A program made the position numbers and the translations under genes. The notes under the pieces were generated by a model. The model searched no databases and had not been told where the DNA came from. It saw nothing but the letters and a program-made list of their open reading frames with translations. Positions 1-6,337 of a stretch of 21,458 nucleotides of DNA are shown here, one piece after another. Origin of the DNA: Lachnospiraceae bacterium (GTDB taxonomy: Bacteria; Bacillota_A; Clostridia; Lachnospirales; Lachnospiraceae); contig JAETQR010000050.1 of NCBI GenBank assembly GCA_021770615.1, positions 1 through 21,458 on the forward strand. Reading direction: 5' to 3'. Numbering within the stretch: position 1 is the first letter of the stretch; each line of letters begins with the position of its first letter.

Positions 1-65
1 GTCATGTGTGCCTTCAGGCAGCTTTCGATCTCCAGCCGGTCCTCGTAACTTAAAAACTTAGCCAT
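1..65 (-). CDS. IS30-family transposase, N-terminal fragment (runs off the left edge)
   Basis: Only the first 21 codons are in the window. They read MAKFLSYEDRLEIESCLKAH and so on, which fits the start of IS30-family transposases, where a 'Y-x-x-R-x-x-I-x-x-x-L' helix opens the N-terminal helix-turn-helix. The ATG is at 63-65, preceded by AGAAAGATT, which gives a weak but acceptable ribosome binding site. The catalytic DDE part would lie left of the window, so whether the element is intact cannot be judged. The identification rests on a short stretch and on family knowledge. Confidence 0.7.
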   Translation of the reverse strand, partial: MAKFLSYEDRLEIESCLKAHM

Positions 66-104
66 AATCTTTCTCCTTCCCCCGCCGGCCATCCTCCACT
101 ATAA

Positions 105-142
105 CACAAAAGACAGGGGGAAGCACTGCCCTCTGTCTTTGT
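105..142. terminator. Symmetrical hairpin upstream of the transposase, probably a bidirectional terminator
   Basis: ACAAAAGACAGGGGG (106-120) pairs with CCCTCTGTCTTTGT (129-142) across an 8-nt loop, with one wobble pair. A-rich and T-rich flanks give each strand a short U-tract. It lies just upstream of the transposase start, where IS elements often carry structures that block read-through from outside. Confidence 0.45.
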
Positions 143-317
143 ACTGCCAGTTTCACTGGTGTCTGTTATTCAGTTTGTAACCGTCTTTCCCTCTCAGACG
201 GGAATCTTACTTTTCATTTCAGAGAAGGGGGGGCAGTTCGGGCTCGAATGTAACCCGACCTTCCCGTTTTGTAATCGACTTTCACATTTTGGCAATACAG
301 TCAATGAAAAAAAATCC

Positions 318-346
318 TTGCGCCTCAATATCAGATATGCTATATT
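318..346 (+). promoter_or_regulatory. Promoter of the antisense (antitoxin) RNA
   Basis: TTGCGC (318-323) and TATATT (341-346) are separated by exactly 17 bp. Transcription would start near 352-353 and run rightwards towards the terminator that ends near 455. No ribosome binding site or ORF follows, in keeping with a non-coding RNA. Confidence 0.6.
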
Positions 347-351
347 ATAGA

Positions 352-455
352 AAAGGGAAAGCCAGAGAAGCGGCTTTACCCCAACTACGAGTTTTACCTA
401 TGCTTTTGTGCTAGGCAGGCCGTCATTATTGTGGGTAATGGCGGCTATTTTTTTC
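352..455 (+). ncRNA. Predicted antisense RNA antitoxin of a type I toxin-antitoxin pair
   Basis: This RNA of about 100 nt is bounded by the 17-bp-spaced promoter at 318-346 and by an intrinsic terminator at 419-454. It is convergent with the toxin gene and wholly complementary to the toxin mRNA's 3' untranslated region, overlapping the last toxin codons and the stop (445-447). Its first 30 nt contain a hairpin, AAAGCC (358-363) with GGCTTT (372-377). The layout matches known type I pairs with convergent overlap such as txpA/ratA of Bacillus. The RNA is inferred from promoter, terminator and position only. Confidence 0.6.
419..454 (+). terminator. Intrinsic terminator of the antisense RNA
   Basis: GCCGTCATTA (419-428) pairs with TAATGGCGGC (436-445) through ten pairs, one of them a G-T wobble, around a 7-nt loop. 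TATTTTTTT follows. On the minus strand the same stem begins at the toxin stop codon. The toxin mRNA probably ends further on, at the AAAGCC/GGCTTT hairpin (358-377) followed by CCCTTTTC. Confidence 0.7.
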
Positions 456-534
456 CCTTAAAAATCTGATAAAACAGACTGATAAGGGCAACAGTAAATG
501 TACAAAACAAGAAAAAATCCTGATATGTAATCAT
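445..534 (-). CDS. Small hydrophobic holin-like toxin peptide (29 aa), type I toxin-antitoxin
   Basis: A 29-residue peptide starting MITYQDFFLFC, with one hydrophobic membrane segment (about residues 7-25) and a basic tail FKGKK before TAG. This is the pattern of the 'putative holin-like toxin' family common in Lachnospiraceae, related in design to TxpA and BsrG, which act by inserting into the inner membrane. The ribosome binding site AAAGGAGGG lies 8 nt before the ATG (532-534). The promoter is at 633-661 and an antisense RNA covers the 3' untranslated region. It is too short for most ORF callers. A longer reading frame across 458-649 overlaps it in another frame and is probably not real. 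The toxin assignment rests on sequence pattern and locus layout, not on a database match. Confidence 0.7.
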   Translation of the reverse strand: MITYQDFFLFCTFTVALISLFYQIFKGKK

Positions 535-626
535 GATACCGCCCTCCTTTCTTTTGTCTGGAGGGCCCTGTTAACCCTCCGAAAAGCAGGAGGGATAAAG
601 CCGCCTTTAGCTCTCTGGTTTCCCAT
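531..626 (-). promoter_or_regulatory. Toxin mRNA leader: four-segment SD-sequestering switch with a possible 31-codon leader ORF
   Basis: Reading along the mRNA, four six-base segments alternate: CCCTCC (594-589), GGAGGG (580-575), CCCTCC (565-560) and GGAGGG (547-542, the toxin SD). Pairing 1:2 and 3:4 hides the SD; pairing 2:3 frees it, as in attenuator-type switches. An ATG at 626-624 opens 31 sense codons whose TGA overlaps the toxin start as ATGA (534-531). The predicted transcription start lies at this ATG, so if translated the leader ORF would be leaderless. The base pairing is seen directly; the switching is inference. Confidence 0.5.
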
Positions 627-632
627 GTGATC

Positions 633-661
633 ATTATATCACACCCCATATAACATTACAA
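633..661 (-). promoter_or_regulatory. Promoter of the toxin gene
   Basis: On the minus strand TTGTAA (656-661) and a perfect TATAAT (633-638) are separated by 17 bp, giving a start near 626. This is stronger than the antisense promoter by consensus, so control is expected to rest largely on mRNA folding and antisense binding. Confidence 0.7.
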
Positions 662-688
662 TACATCTTTCCTGTACAGTATACCCGC

Positions 689-718
689 TTGCATATTAAC
701 ATCTCTCTATGCTATACT
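689..718 (+). promoter_or_regulatory. Promoter of the truncated LysR gene
   Basis: TTGCAT (689-694) and TATACT (713-718) are separated by 18 bp. They stand back to back with the toxin promoter and precede the LysR ribosome binding site GGGAGGG (744-750). Confidence 0.5.
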
Positions 719-756
719 TAACTTAGTTCAACGGCGCCAAAAAGGGAGGGACTATC

Positions 757-1218
757 ATGATCGAAATCTATTTATTAGAACAGTTAGTTGAATTTGAAAA
801 GTCCGGGACTCTGTCAAAAGCAGCGGAAAAATTACTTATATCCCAGCCCGCTCTCAGCCGTTCTATGCAAAAATTAGAAAACGAGATTGGGGTTCCTCTA
901 TTTGAACGCCGCAAAAACAAAATTTCCCTGAATGAAAACGGAAAACTAACCGCCCGTTATGCCCGGGAAATCCTTCACAAAGAACAGAATATGATCGATC
1001 ATGTACGTACCCAGGACCGCAATAACCATACGATTACATTCGGCTCAGTCGCACCCGGTCCCAATCTATACTATGAAGCTATCCTGTCAAAACTTTATCC
1101 GAATATGGCTATTGCCCCGGAATTAGAGGATGAAAAAACTCTCCTCGCCGACCTGCAAAACGGAACATATCCGTTCATTATCCCTCCAATGGCATTTCAA
1201 CTCCATTATTCAATGTAA
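757..1218 (+). pseudogene. LysR-family transcriptional regulator, C-terminally truncated
   Basis: The first 60 or so residues form a classic LysR winged helix-turn-helix: SGTLSKAAEKLLISQPALSR, then QKLENEIGVPLFERRK. The linker helix and the start of the effector-binding domain follow (ITFGSVAPGPNLYY). LysR proteins of this type are usually 280-300 residues; this one stops at 153. The sequence stops looking like LysR at about residue 140 and ends in an unrelated tail (PPMAFQLHYSM). No continuation of the effector domain is visible in another frame before the palindrome at 1291. A DNA-binding fragment could still be made, since promoter and ribosome binding site are intact, but ligand sensing should be lost. 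Confidence 0.75.
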
Positions 1219-1290
1219 CAAATTCCATGATGATCTCCTTTCCCTTGCCTTATTCTTCATTTGACTTGGCTTTTATAATGATCATGATTC

Positions 1291-1477
1291 GGGTATCAAG
1301 AGCCCTTTGTTATGAAAGAGCCTGGCAATATGCACAAAAAACAATAAGATGAGCAACATTTATGCACGATTCCCACGAAATGAGGCTCAACGAAATGGTT
1401 CGTGCATACGGTTGCGAAGGTATTGTTTTTTGTGTATATTGCCATATATTTAAGAAACAAAGGGCTTTTGATACCCT
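1291..1477. mobile_element. About 190-bp fold-back palindrome, MITE-like
   Basis: The left arm begins GGGTATCAAGAGCCCTTTGT (1291-1310) and the right arm is its near-perfect reverse complement ending at 1477. From the outside in, the paired blocks are 21 bp (one mismatch), a 12-bp diverged block, 23 bp (GGCAATATGCACAAAAAACA and TA, one mismatch), a short diverged block, GCAAC, and ATGCACGA, with a small TGAGGCTCA palindrome at the tip (1381-1389). It holds no credible gene. It sits between the convergent broken LysR gene and fbp. No target-site duplication is obvious. It could be a MITE, a decayed IS pair or a structured RNA; it could also act as a terminator for both neighbours. Confidence 0.6.
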
Positions 1478-1542
1478 AAATCTGATTATATAAAAAATCA
1501 TATCAAAAGTACAATGCCAATTCCGTTTAGACAGTATAACCA

Positions 1543-3477
1543 TCACGCATACTGCTCTTTTATACTTCCCGACTTATAAGCCTTCAGAAGTTCCATCAGA
1601 TCGCCAATCTCCTCTAATATCTCCCCGCCTTTATCTGTGTCCGCTATATTGGCCCTGCTCTCCAGTTTTTCCACAAGCTGGATCTCCGGCGTCTGGTTGC
1701 TTTCCCCGGGTATAAACGGTTTATGCTCTGCCAGGCTTAAACTGTGCGAGTCATAGATCAGCGTATAACCGGCGATCCCCGTTGCCTTCTGATATGCCTT
1801 TGAGATACCCCCATCGATCACAAACAGCTTCCCATCTGCCTTAACCGGGCTCTCACCGTTCTTGATCTTTACGGGGACATGCCCATTGATGATATGCCCC
1901 CTGCTTTCATCGATTCCAAACAGATTCAGGATCCGGTTGCAGACAGACGCATCCTGTGAAAACAAATAATAATCGTTATAACGTTCCTTGCAAAGTTCTT
2001 TATCCCCCAGGTAATACCTCTCAAAAAATGCCATTTTATCTTTCCCGTATAAGGGAGATTTCGGCCCGCACCACAAATACCACATAAAGTCACAGGCATA
2101 CTGCCTCTCCTGTGTATTTTCATAAAAGAAATACGCCCTGTTTACCATTTCATCCAGCTTATCAAGAAGATCCTTCCCGCTATAGTTTCTGCCATTTATA
2201 CGGACACTCTGCAGCTCTCCTTTTTCATCCATCGGAATGCAGCCATGAAAGAGAAGATTACTGTTGCATACATGATACATCGAACCCTTTGACAAAAGAA
2301 AACGGATGTGTGTATGCAGTTTTTCACTGTGCAAAAATGAGTTTGTCAGCACCGCCATAAGTTCTTTTTCCCCGTCTGAAAGCTCCAGTGGGTGATCCGG
2401 ATCTACTGTCGGAAAGAAGCTGTCTTTTAATTTATGCACCTTCCCATTCATCTCTATGGTACCGTCCGCAAAATGGATCCTGCCAAATAAACTTCGCTCC
2501 TTCATTTCCCATTCCGGGTATTTTTCCATAAGCCGTCCCTCTAATTTAAGCTGTATGACCGTAATCGCCTTGTGCATTTTGGCCACAAGCTTTGCATCGA
2601 CCGGATCATAAATATTATCATCCAGCGTATTCGGATAATAAAGCCTGCACTCATCCTCTTTGTACGCCTCTGCCGCAAATACTGCCAGAGCCCGGAGATT
2701 CAGGCCATAACCGTCTTCAAGGACGTCAAAATTATTATAGCGCATAGAAACCCTTATCACATTGGCGATCAGTGCGGAATTTCCCGACGCCGCTCCCATC
2801 CACGAAATATCATGGTTTCCCCATTGTATGTCCACATCGTGCATGGACATCAGTTCATCCATGATAATGTCCGCCCTTGGCCCCCTGTCATAAATATCTC
2901 CGATGATATGAAGTTTGTCGATCGCAAGCGACTGGATCAGCCCGCATAGTGAGATAATAAATTGTTCCGCCAGTTCCGTATCTATAATGGTATTGATGAT
3001 CTCATCATAGTAAAAGTCCTTATTGACGTCATCTGTGACATTCAATAATTCATCAAGAATATATACGAGATCCTTTGCGACGCGTTTTCTCACCCGGGAA
3101 CGGGTGTATTTTGCCGATACCGATTCACAAACCAGGATCAGGCGGTAGATCGTAAGCCTCTTCCATTCATCCGTCAATAAATTTTGACCGGACAATGCTT
3201 TCATCTCCTTCTCCGGATAATAGATCAGACCGGCAAGACTCTCCCTCTCTGCATTTGAAACTGTTTTTCCAAATACCAGATCGATCTTTTTCTTTATCGT
3301 TCCCGAGGCACTTTTCAACATATGGAGAAAAGCCTCATATTCACCGTGCAGATCGCTGAAAAAATATTCCGTTCCCTTTGGCAGGCTCCGTATCGCCGAC
3401 AGATTGACCATTTCACTTGCGACACTGCCGATCGTCGGATACTCCTTTGCCAGAAGCTTCAAATATTTGTCATCCAT
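1543..3477 (-). CDS. fbp: Fructose-1,6-bisphosphatase, class III
   Basis: This enzyme hydrolyses fructose 1,6-bisphosphate to fructose 6-phosphate, the committed step of gluconeogenesis, in the cytoplasm. The 644-residue length is near that of Bacillus subtilis Fbp (about 670). It carries the calcineurin-type metallophosphatase motifs in order: FFSDLHGE with D42 and H44, GDIYDRGP near residue 195, WGNHD near 218, and INGHVPVK near 531. An in-frame upstream ATG would add 15 residues, but I chose 3477 because GGGAG lies 7 nt before it and those extra residues (MSGKRAHES) look unlike the family. It follows the mtlA terminator hairpin, so it probably has its own promoter, though none is clear. 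Confidence 0.93.
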   Translation of the reverse strand: MDDKYLKLLAKEYPTIGSVASEMVNLSAIRSLPKGTEYFFSDLHGEYEAFLHMLKSASGTIKKKIDLVFGKTVSNAERESLAGLIYYPEKEMKALSGQNLLTDEWKRLTIYRLILVCESVSAKYTRSRVRKRVAKDLVYILDELLNVTDDVNKDFYYDEIINTIIDTELAEQFIISLCGLIQSLAIDKLHIIGDIYDRGPRADIIMDELMSMHDVDIQWGNHDISWMGAASGNSALIANVIRVSMRYNNFDVLEDGYGLNLRALAVFAAEAYKEDECRLYYPNTLDDNIYDPVDAKLVAKMHKAITVIQLKLEGRLMEKYPEWEMKERSLFGRIHFADGTIEMNGKVHKLKDSFFPTVDPDHPLELSDGEKELMAVLTNSFLHSEKLHTHIRFLLSKGSMYHVCNSNLLFHGCIPMDEKGELQSVRINGRNYSGKDLLDKLDEMVNRAYFFYENTQERQYACDFMWYLWCGPKSPLYGKDKMAFFERYYLGDKELCKERYNDYYLFSQDASVCNRILNLFGIDESRGHIINGHVPVKIKNGESPVKADGKLFVIDGGISKAYQKATGIAGYTLIYDSHSLSLAEHKPFIPGESNQTPEIQLVEKLESRANIADTDKGGEILEEIGDLMELLKAYKSGSIKEQYA

Positions 3478-3535
3478 ACTGATCTCCCTTCTCATTGATT
3501 CATGCGCCCTTTTGCCTGACACGCCACCACTTGAA

Positions 3536-3584
3536 AGAGTGTCCCCAAACTATCGTCTTTATAAACATAGCCCGAAGACACTCT
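3536..3584 (-). terminator. Hairpin at the end of the PTS operon
   Basis: AGAGTGTC (3536-3543) pairs with GACACTCT (3577-3584), with a further CTAT/ATAG pairing inside the loop. On the minus strand it begins 8 nt after the mtlA stop and is followed by TTTC, a short U-tract. It probably separates the operon from fbp, perhaps incompletely. Confidence 0.5.
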
Positions 3585-3592
3585 CCTCACAA

Positions 3593-5485
3593 TTATTGCA
3601 GTTTTCCTAAGATCCAGCTGACGTCGTCAGTTGTCTTCATCTTCTCCATTACATCTTCATCTTCCAGCGCCTCGCAGATTTTTTGCAGCAGATCAAGATG
3701 CTCGTCACCGATCCCTGCGATACCAAACACTAACTGTGCCTTTTCATCGCCAAAATCCACGCCCTCCGGATACTGTACCAGTACGATCCCGGTCTTCTTT
3801 ACCGAGCCCTTCGCCTCTGATGTGCCATGAGGGATCGCAAGTCCCATGCCCATATAAGTCGTCGTTAACCTCTCACGCTCAAGCATCGCATCCACATAAG
3901 ACTCATCCACACAGCCCTGCTTCACAAGCAGTTCTCCCGCTGCCCGGATCGCCTCCTCTTTTGATACCGGCGACTGGTTTAACCGAATCCCATTTTCATC
4001 GATCACGCTCTTCTTCGGAACATCCTTTTCTGCATCCTGTGATCCATCTGTCGTCCCGGCCTGTGCCGTCTCCGACGATCCCTGATCGGCCGCATCGTTT
4101 CCTGACACCAACTGCTCATAGAAAGCATCCAGAGACGGATCTGCCAAAAAGTTTCCGATCGTGATCAGTTTCGCCTGAGGCGCCGACTTCCTCGCACGAT
4201 CCGCCAATGTCGTCTGTACCACGGCCACATCGCAGTCCGCCGGAATATTGTCCACAGAAGTATTCTTTACGACGATCTCCGGACGGACGCCCTTGATTCG
4301 GTTACGGAATTTGGTCGCTCCCATAGCCGACGACCCCATCCCGGCATCACAGGCAAAGATTATTTTCTTAATGCCGGAAGTATCACTTTGTGCCACAGCC
4401 TGCCCCTTCGCTTCTGCCTTCATCTGGTTCATCTGATTTTTTGCATCCGACAAACTGCCCTTCTTCCCATCCGTCATCTTAATGATCGGGGCTGCGATCA
4501 GGAACGATACAACCGTAGCAATTAACACACCTAATATTGTAAATACCATCTTATCTTTCGGCGTCATCGACAGAAATGCAATGATAGAACCCGGTGAAGC
4601 CGGTGCCTTCAGTCCGCAGCCTGTCAGTGAGAAAAAGAAAATGGAACATATATTACCTACGATCGGTGCGATGATCACAATCGGATTCATCAGAATATAT
4701 GGGAAATAAATCTCATGAATTCCTCCAAAGAAATGAATGATAACTGCACCCGGTGCTGACTGCTTTGTTGCCTTGTCTTTTGCCATGAAGCAGTATGCCA
4801 GCAGCACGCCAAGACCAGGCCCCGGATTTGCCTCAAGCATATACATGATCGACTGTCCTGCTGCCTGTGCCTGTTCTGAACCAATCGGCGTAAAAATGCC
4901 GTGGTTGATCGCATTATTCAGGAACAATACCTTCGCAGGCTCCACAAATATCGCAACCAGCGGCAGCAGTGCATGATCGATCAACACTGCCACCCCGGCA
5001 GATAATACTTTCAGGATCGTCGTCATGACCGGACCGATCAGGAAATATCCAATGATCGCAACGATCATACCCAGAATACCAACCGAGAAGTTATTGATCA
5101 GCATTTCAAAACCAGTCGGCATATGGCCATCCATAAGCTCATCAAACTTTTTGATCACCCAGCCCGCAAACGGACCGATCACCATAGCTCCCATGAGCAT
5201 CGGCTGCCCTTCTGTTCCGCCGACGCCGGCGATACAGCCCATGATGGCGATCGCACCCATGACGCGTCCTCTGTCTCCCCCGATCAGCGCCCCGCCTGTG
5301 GCAGCGATCAGGATCGGAAGCAGATAAGTCAGCATATACGGCTGGATGGAAGCCAGCCCTTCGTTCGGAAGCCAGCCATCCGCAATAAACAGTGCTGTGA
5401 TAAGTCCCCACGCAATGAATGCACCGATGTTTGGCATCACCATCGAGGATAAAAACTTACCAAATCTTTGTACCCCATTTTTCAT
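3593..5485 (-). CDS. mtlA: PTS mannitol-type transporter, fused EIICBA
   Basis: This membrane permease imports and phosphorylates a hexitol using phosphate from HPr. It has 630 residues in the order IIC-IIB-IIA: about eight hydrophobic segments (1-340, with the GGIHEIYFPY substrate-site motif), a IIB domain with phospho-acceptor Cys379 in CDAGMGSSAMGA, a charged linker rich in D/S/T/Q (about 465-500), and a IIA domain with His553 in GLAIPHGT. These positions almost coincide with E. coli MtlA (Cys384, His554). The start MKNGVQ at 5485 has AAGGAG 9 nt upstream; a more upstream ATG contains that SD and is rejected. It is third in the operon after the dehydrogenase and regulator. The substrate may be mannitol or a related alditol. 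Confidence 0.92.
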   Translation of the reverse strand: MKNGVQRFGKFLSSMVMPNIGAFIAWGLITALFIADGWLPNEGLASIQPYMLTYLLPILIAATGGALIGGDRGRVMGAIAIMGCIAGVGGTEGQPMLMGAMVIGPFAGWVIKKFDELMDGHMPTGFEMLINNFSVGILGMIVAIIGYFLIGPVMTTILKVLSAGVAVLIDHALLPLVAIFVEPAKVLFLNNAINHGIFTPIGSEQAQAAGQSIMYMLEANPGPGLGVLLAYCFMAKDKATKQSAPGAVIIHFFGGIHEIYFPYILMNPIVIIAPIVGNICSIFFFSLTGCGLKAPASPGSIIAFLSMTPKDKMVFTILGVLIATVVSFLIAAPIIKMTDGKKGSLSDAKNQMNQMKAEAKGQAVAQSDTSGIKKIIFACDAGMGSSAMGATKFRNRIKGVRPEIVVKNTSVDNIPADCDVAVVQTTLADRARKSAPQAKLITIGNFLADPSLDAFYEQLVSGNDAADQGSSETAQAGTTDGSQDAEKDVPKKSVIDENGIRLNQSPVSKEEAIRAAGELLVKQGCVDESYVDAMLERERLTTTYMGMGLAIPHGTSEAKGSVKKTGIVLVQYPEGVDFGDEKAQLVFGIAGIGDEHLDLLQKICEALEDEDVMEKMKTTDDVSWILGKLQ

Positions 5486-5572
5486 TTTACACGACTCCTT
5501 TCTCAAATATATAAATTCTGCAAATGAATACTACGTGATCCGGAGGACCAGAAAACATCCTGCCTTCGGATC

Positions 5573-6334
5573 CTATAACAAACACACCCCTGCTTTTTCA
5601 CACTCCGTCCGGAAATCTCCGGGCACATTCTCATCCGAAACGACCACGCCCGCCTCTTCTAACCGGCAAATATGAAACGTACTTTTTTTATCGATCTTGG
5701 AAGAATCCATGAGTATAGTCTTCTCGGCAGCCCGCTGCAACACAGCCTGTTTTAAATAAGATTCCATTAACACCTCGCAGGAAAATCCGACGTCTGCGGC
5801 ATAACTGGTCACTCCCAGAAATGCCAGATCAAAATTAAACGCTTTTACCGACTCGACCGCCTGCATCCCGCATACGCTCATGCTGTATTTATTCAGCTCT
5901 CCTCCTAAGACAACTACGGTAGGATGTTTTAATTTTGATAGCTCCATCACGCAGGTCATACTGGTTGTAAAAATAAAATTCGGCTGGTCCGGCCATATTT
6001 TTGCCAGCGCTGTCGTCGTACTTCCGGAATCAAGAAAAACCGATGTGTTTGGTTTGATCAGCGACACTGCTTTTTCCACGATTTTTTCTTTCTCCACTAC
6101 ATTTCGCACCGCCCGGCGTCCTATGTAATCATCTGTTCCAAGGACTACCTCAACGGACTTTGCACCTCCGTGGATGCGGACGATCTTCTTCGCCTCATCT
6201 AATGCTTTCAGATCCGTCCGCAATGTCATCGGAGATACGCCGGAAAACTGTTTTTCCAACTGCGCAAATGTGATATTTCCTTTTTCATTGACGAAATCCA
6301 CGATCGAATTTCTTCGTTGTTCCATCGAGTCCAT
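5573..6334 (-). CDS. DeoR-family transcriptional regulator of the polyol operon
   Basis: A 253-residue repressor-type protein. The N-terminal winged helix contains ITFAQLEKQF and SPMTLRTDLKALDEAKKIVR, then IHGGAKS, as in DeoR/GlpR proteins. The C-terminal sugar-phosphate sensor domain has LDSGSTTTALA near residue 102 and VVVLGGELN. The ATG lies 3 nt after the dehydrogenase stop and its SD (GGAGGAA) overlaps the end of that gene, so the two are co-transcribed and probably coupled. DeoR proteins usually bind repeats near their own operon promoter and are released by a phosphorylated sugar; the AGTGT/ACACT repeats at 7674-7775 are candidate sites. Confidence 0.88.
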   Translation of the reverse strand: MDSMEQRRNSIVDFVNEKGNITFAQLEKQFSGVSPMTLRTDLKALDEAKKIVRIHGGAKSVEVVLGTDDYIGRRAVRNVVEKEKIVEKAVSLIKPNTSVFLDSGSTTTALAKIWPDQPNFIFTTSMTCVMELSKLKHPTVVVLGGELNKYSMSVCGMQAVESVKAFNFDLAFLGVTSYAADVGFSCEVLMESYLKQAVLQRAAEKTILMDSSKIDKKSTFHICRLEEAGVVVSDENVPGDFRTECEKAGVCLL

Positions 6335-6337
6335 ATC

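Larger units (their letters stand above)
1..300 (-). mobile_element. Probable right-hand portion of an IS30-like insertion sequence
   Basis: This covers the transposase start plus about 230 bp of non-coding DNA behind it, before the antitoxin promoter. I cannot fix the terminal inverted repeat because the other end of the element is outside the window. The stretch TTTGTAATCGACTTTCACA followed by TTTTGGCAAT near 270-297 is a plausible end but unproven. A second small hairpin (CCGTCT at 181-186 with AGACGG at 196-201) lies in this stretch. No gene is visible between 66 and 350. Confidence 0.4.

Noticed and set aside
458..649. 63-aa minus-strand ORF across the toxin and its leader
   Set aside because: It is in a different frame from the 29-aa toxin, starts before the -10 box of the toxin promoter, and lacks an SD; the 29-aa frame has a strong SD and family-like sequence.
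1310..1546. 78-aa minus-strand ORF in the fold-back element
   Set aside because: It is made almost wholly of the palindrome and has no ribosome binding site or recognisable domain.
3631..4164. 177-aa plus-strand ORF inside mtlA
   Set aside because: It lies opposite the IIB/IIA part of a clear PTS gene and has proline/serine-rich antisense composition; a shadow frame.
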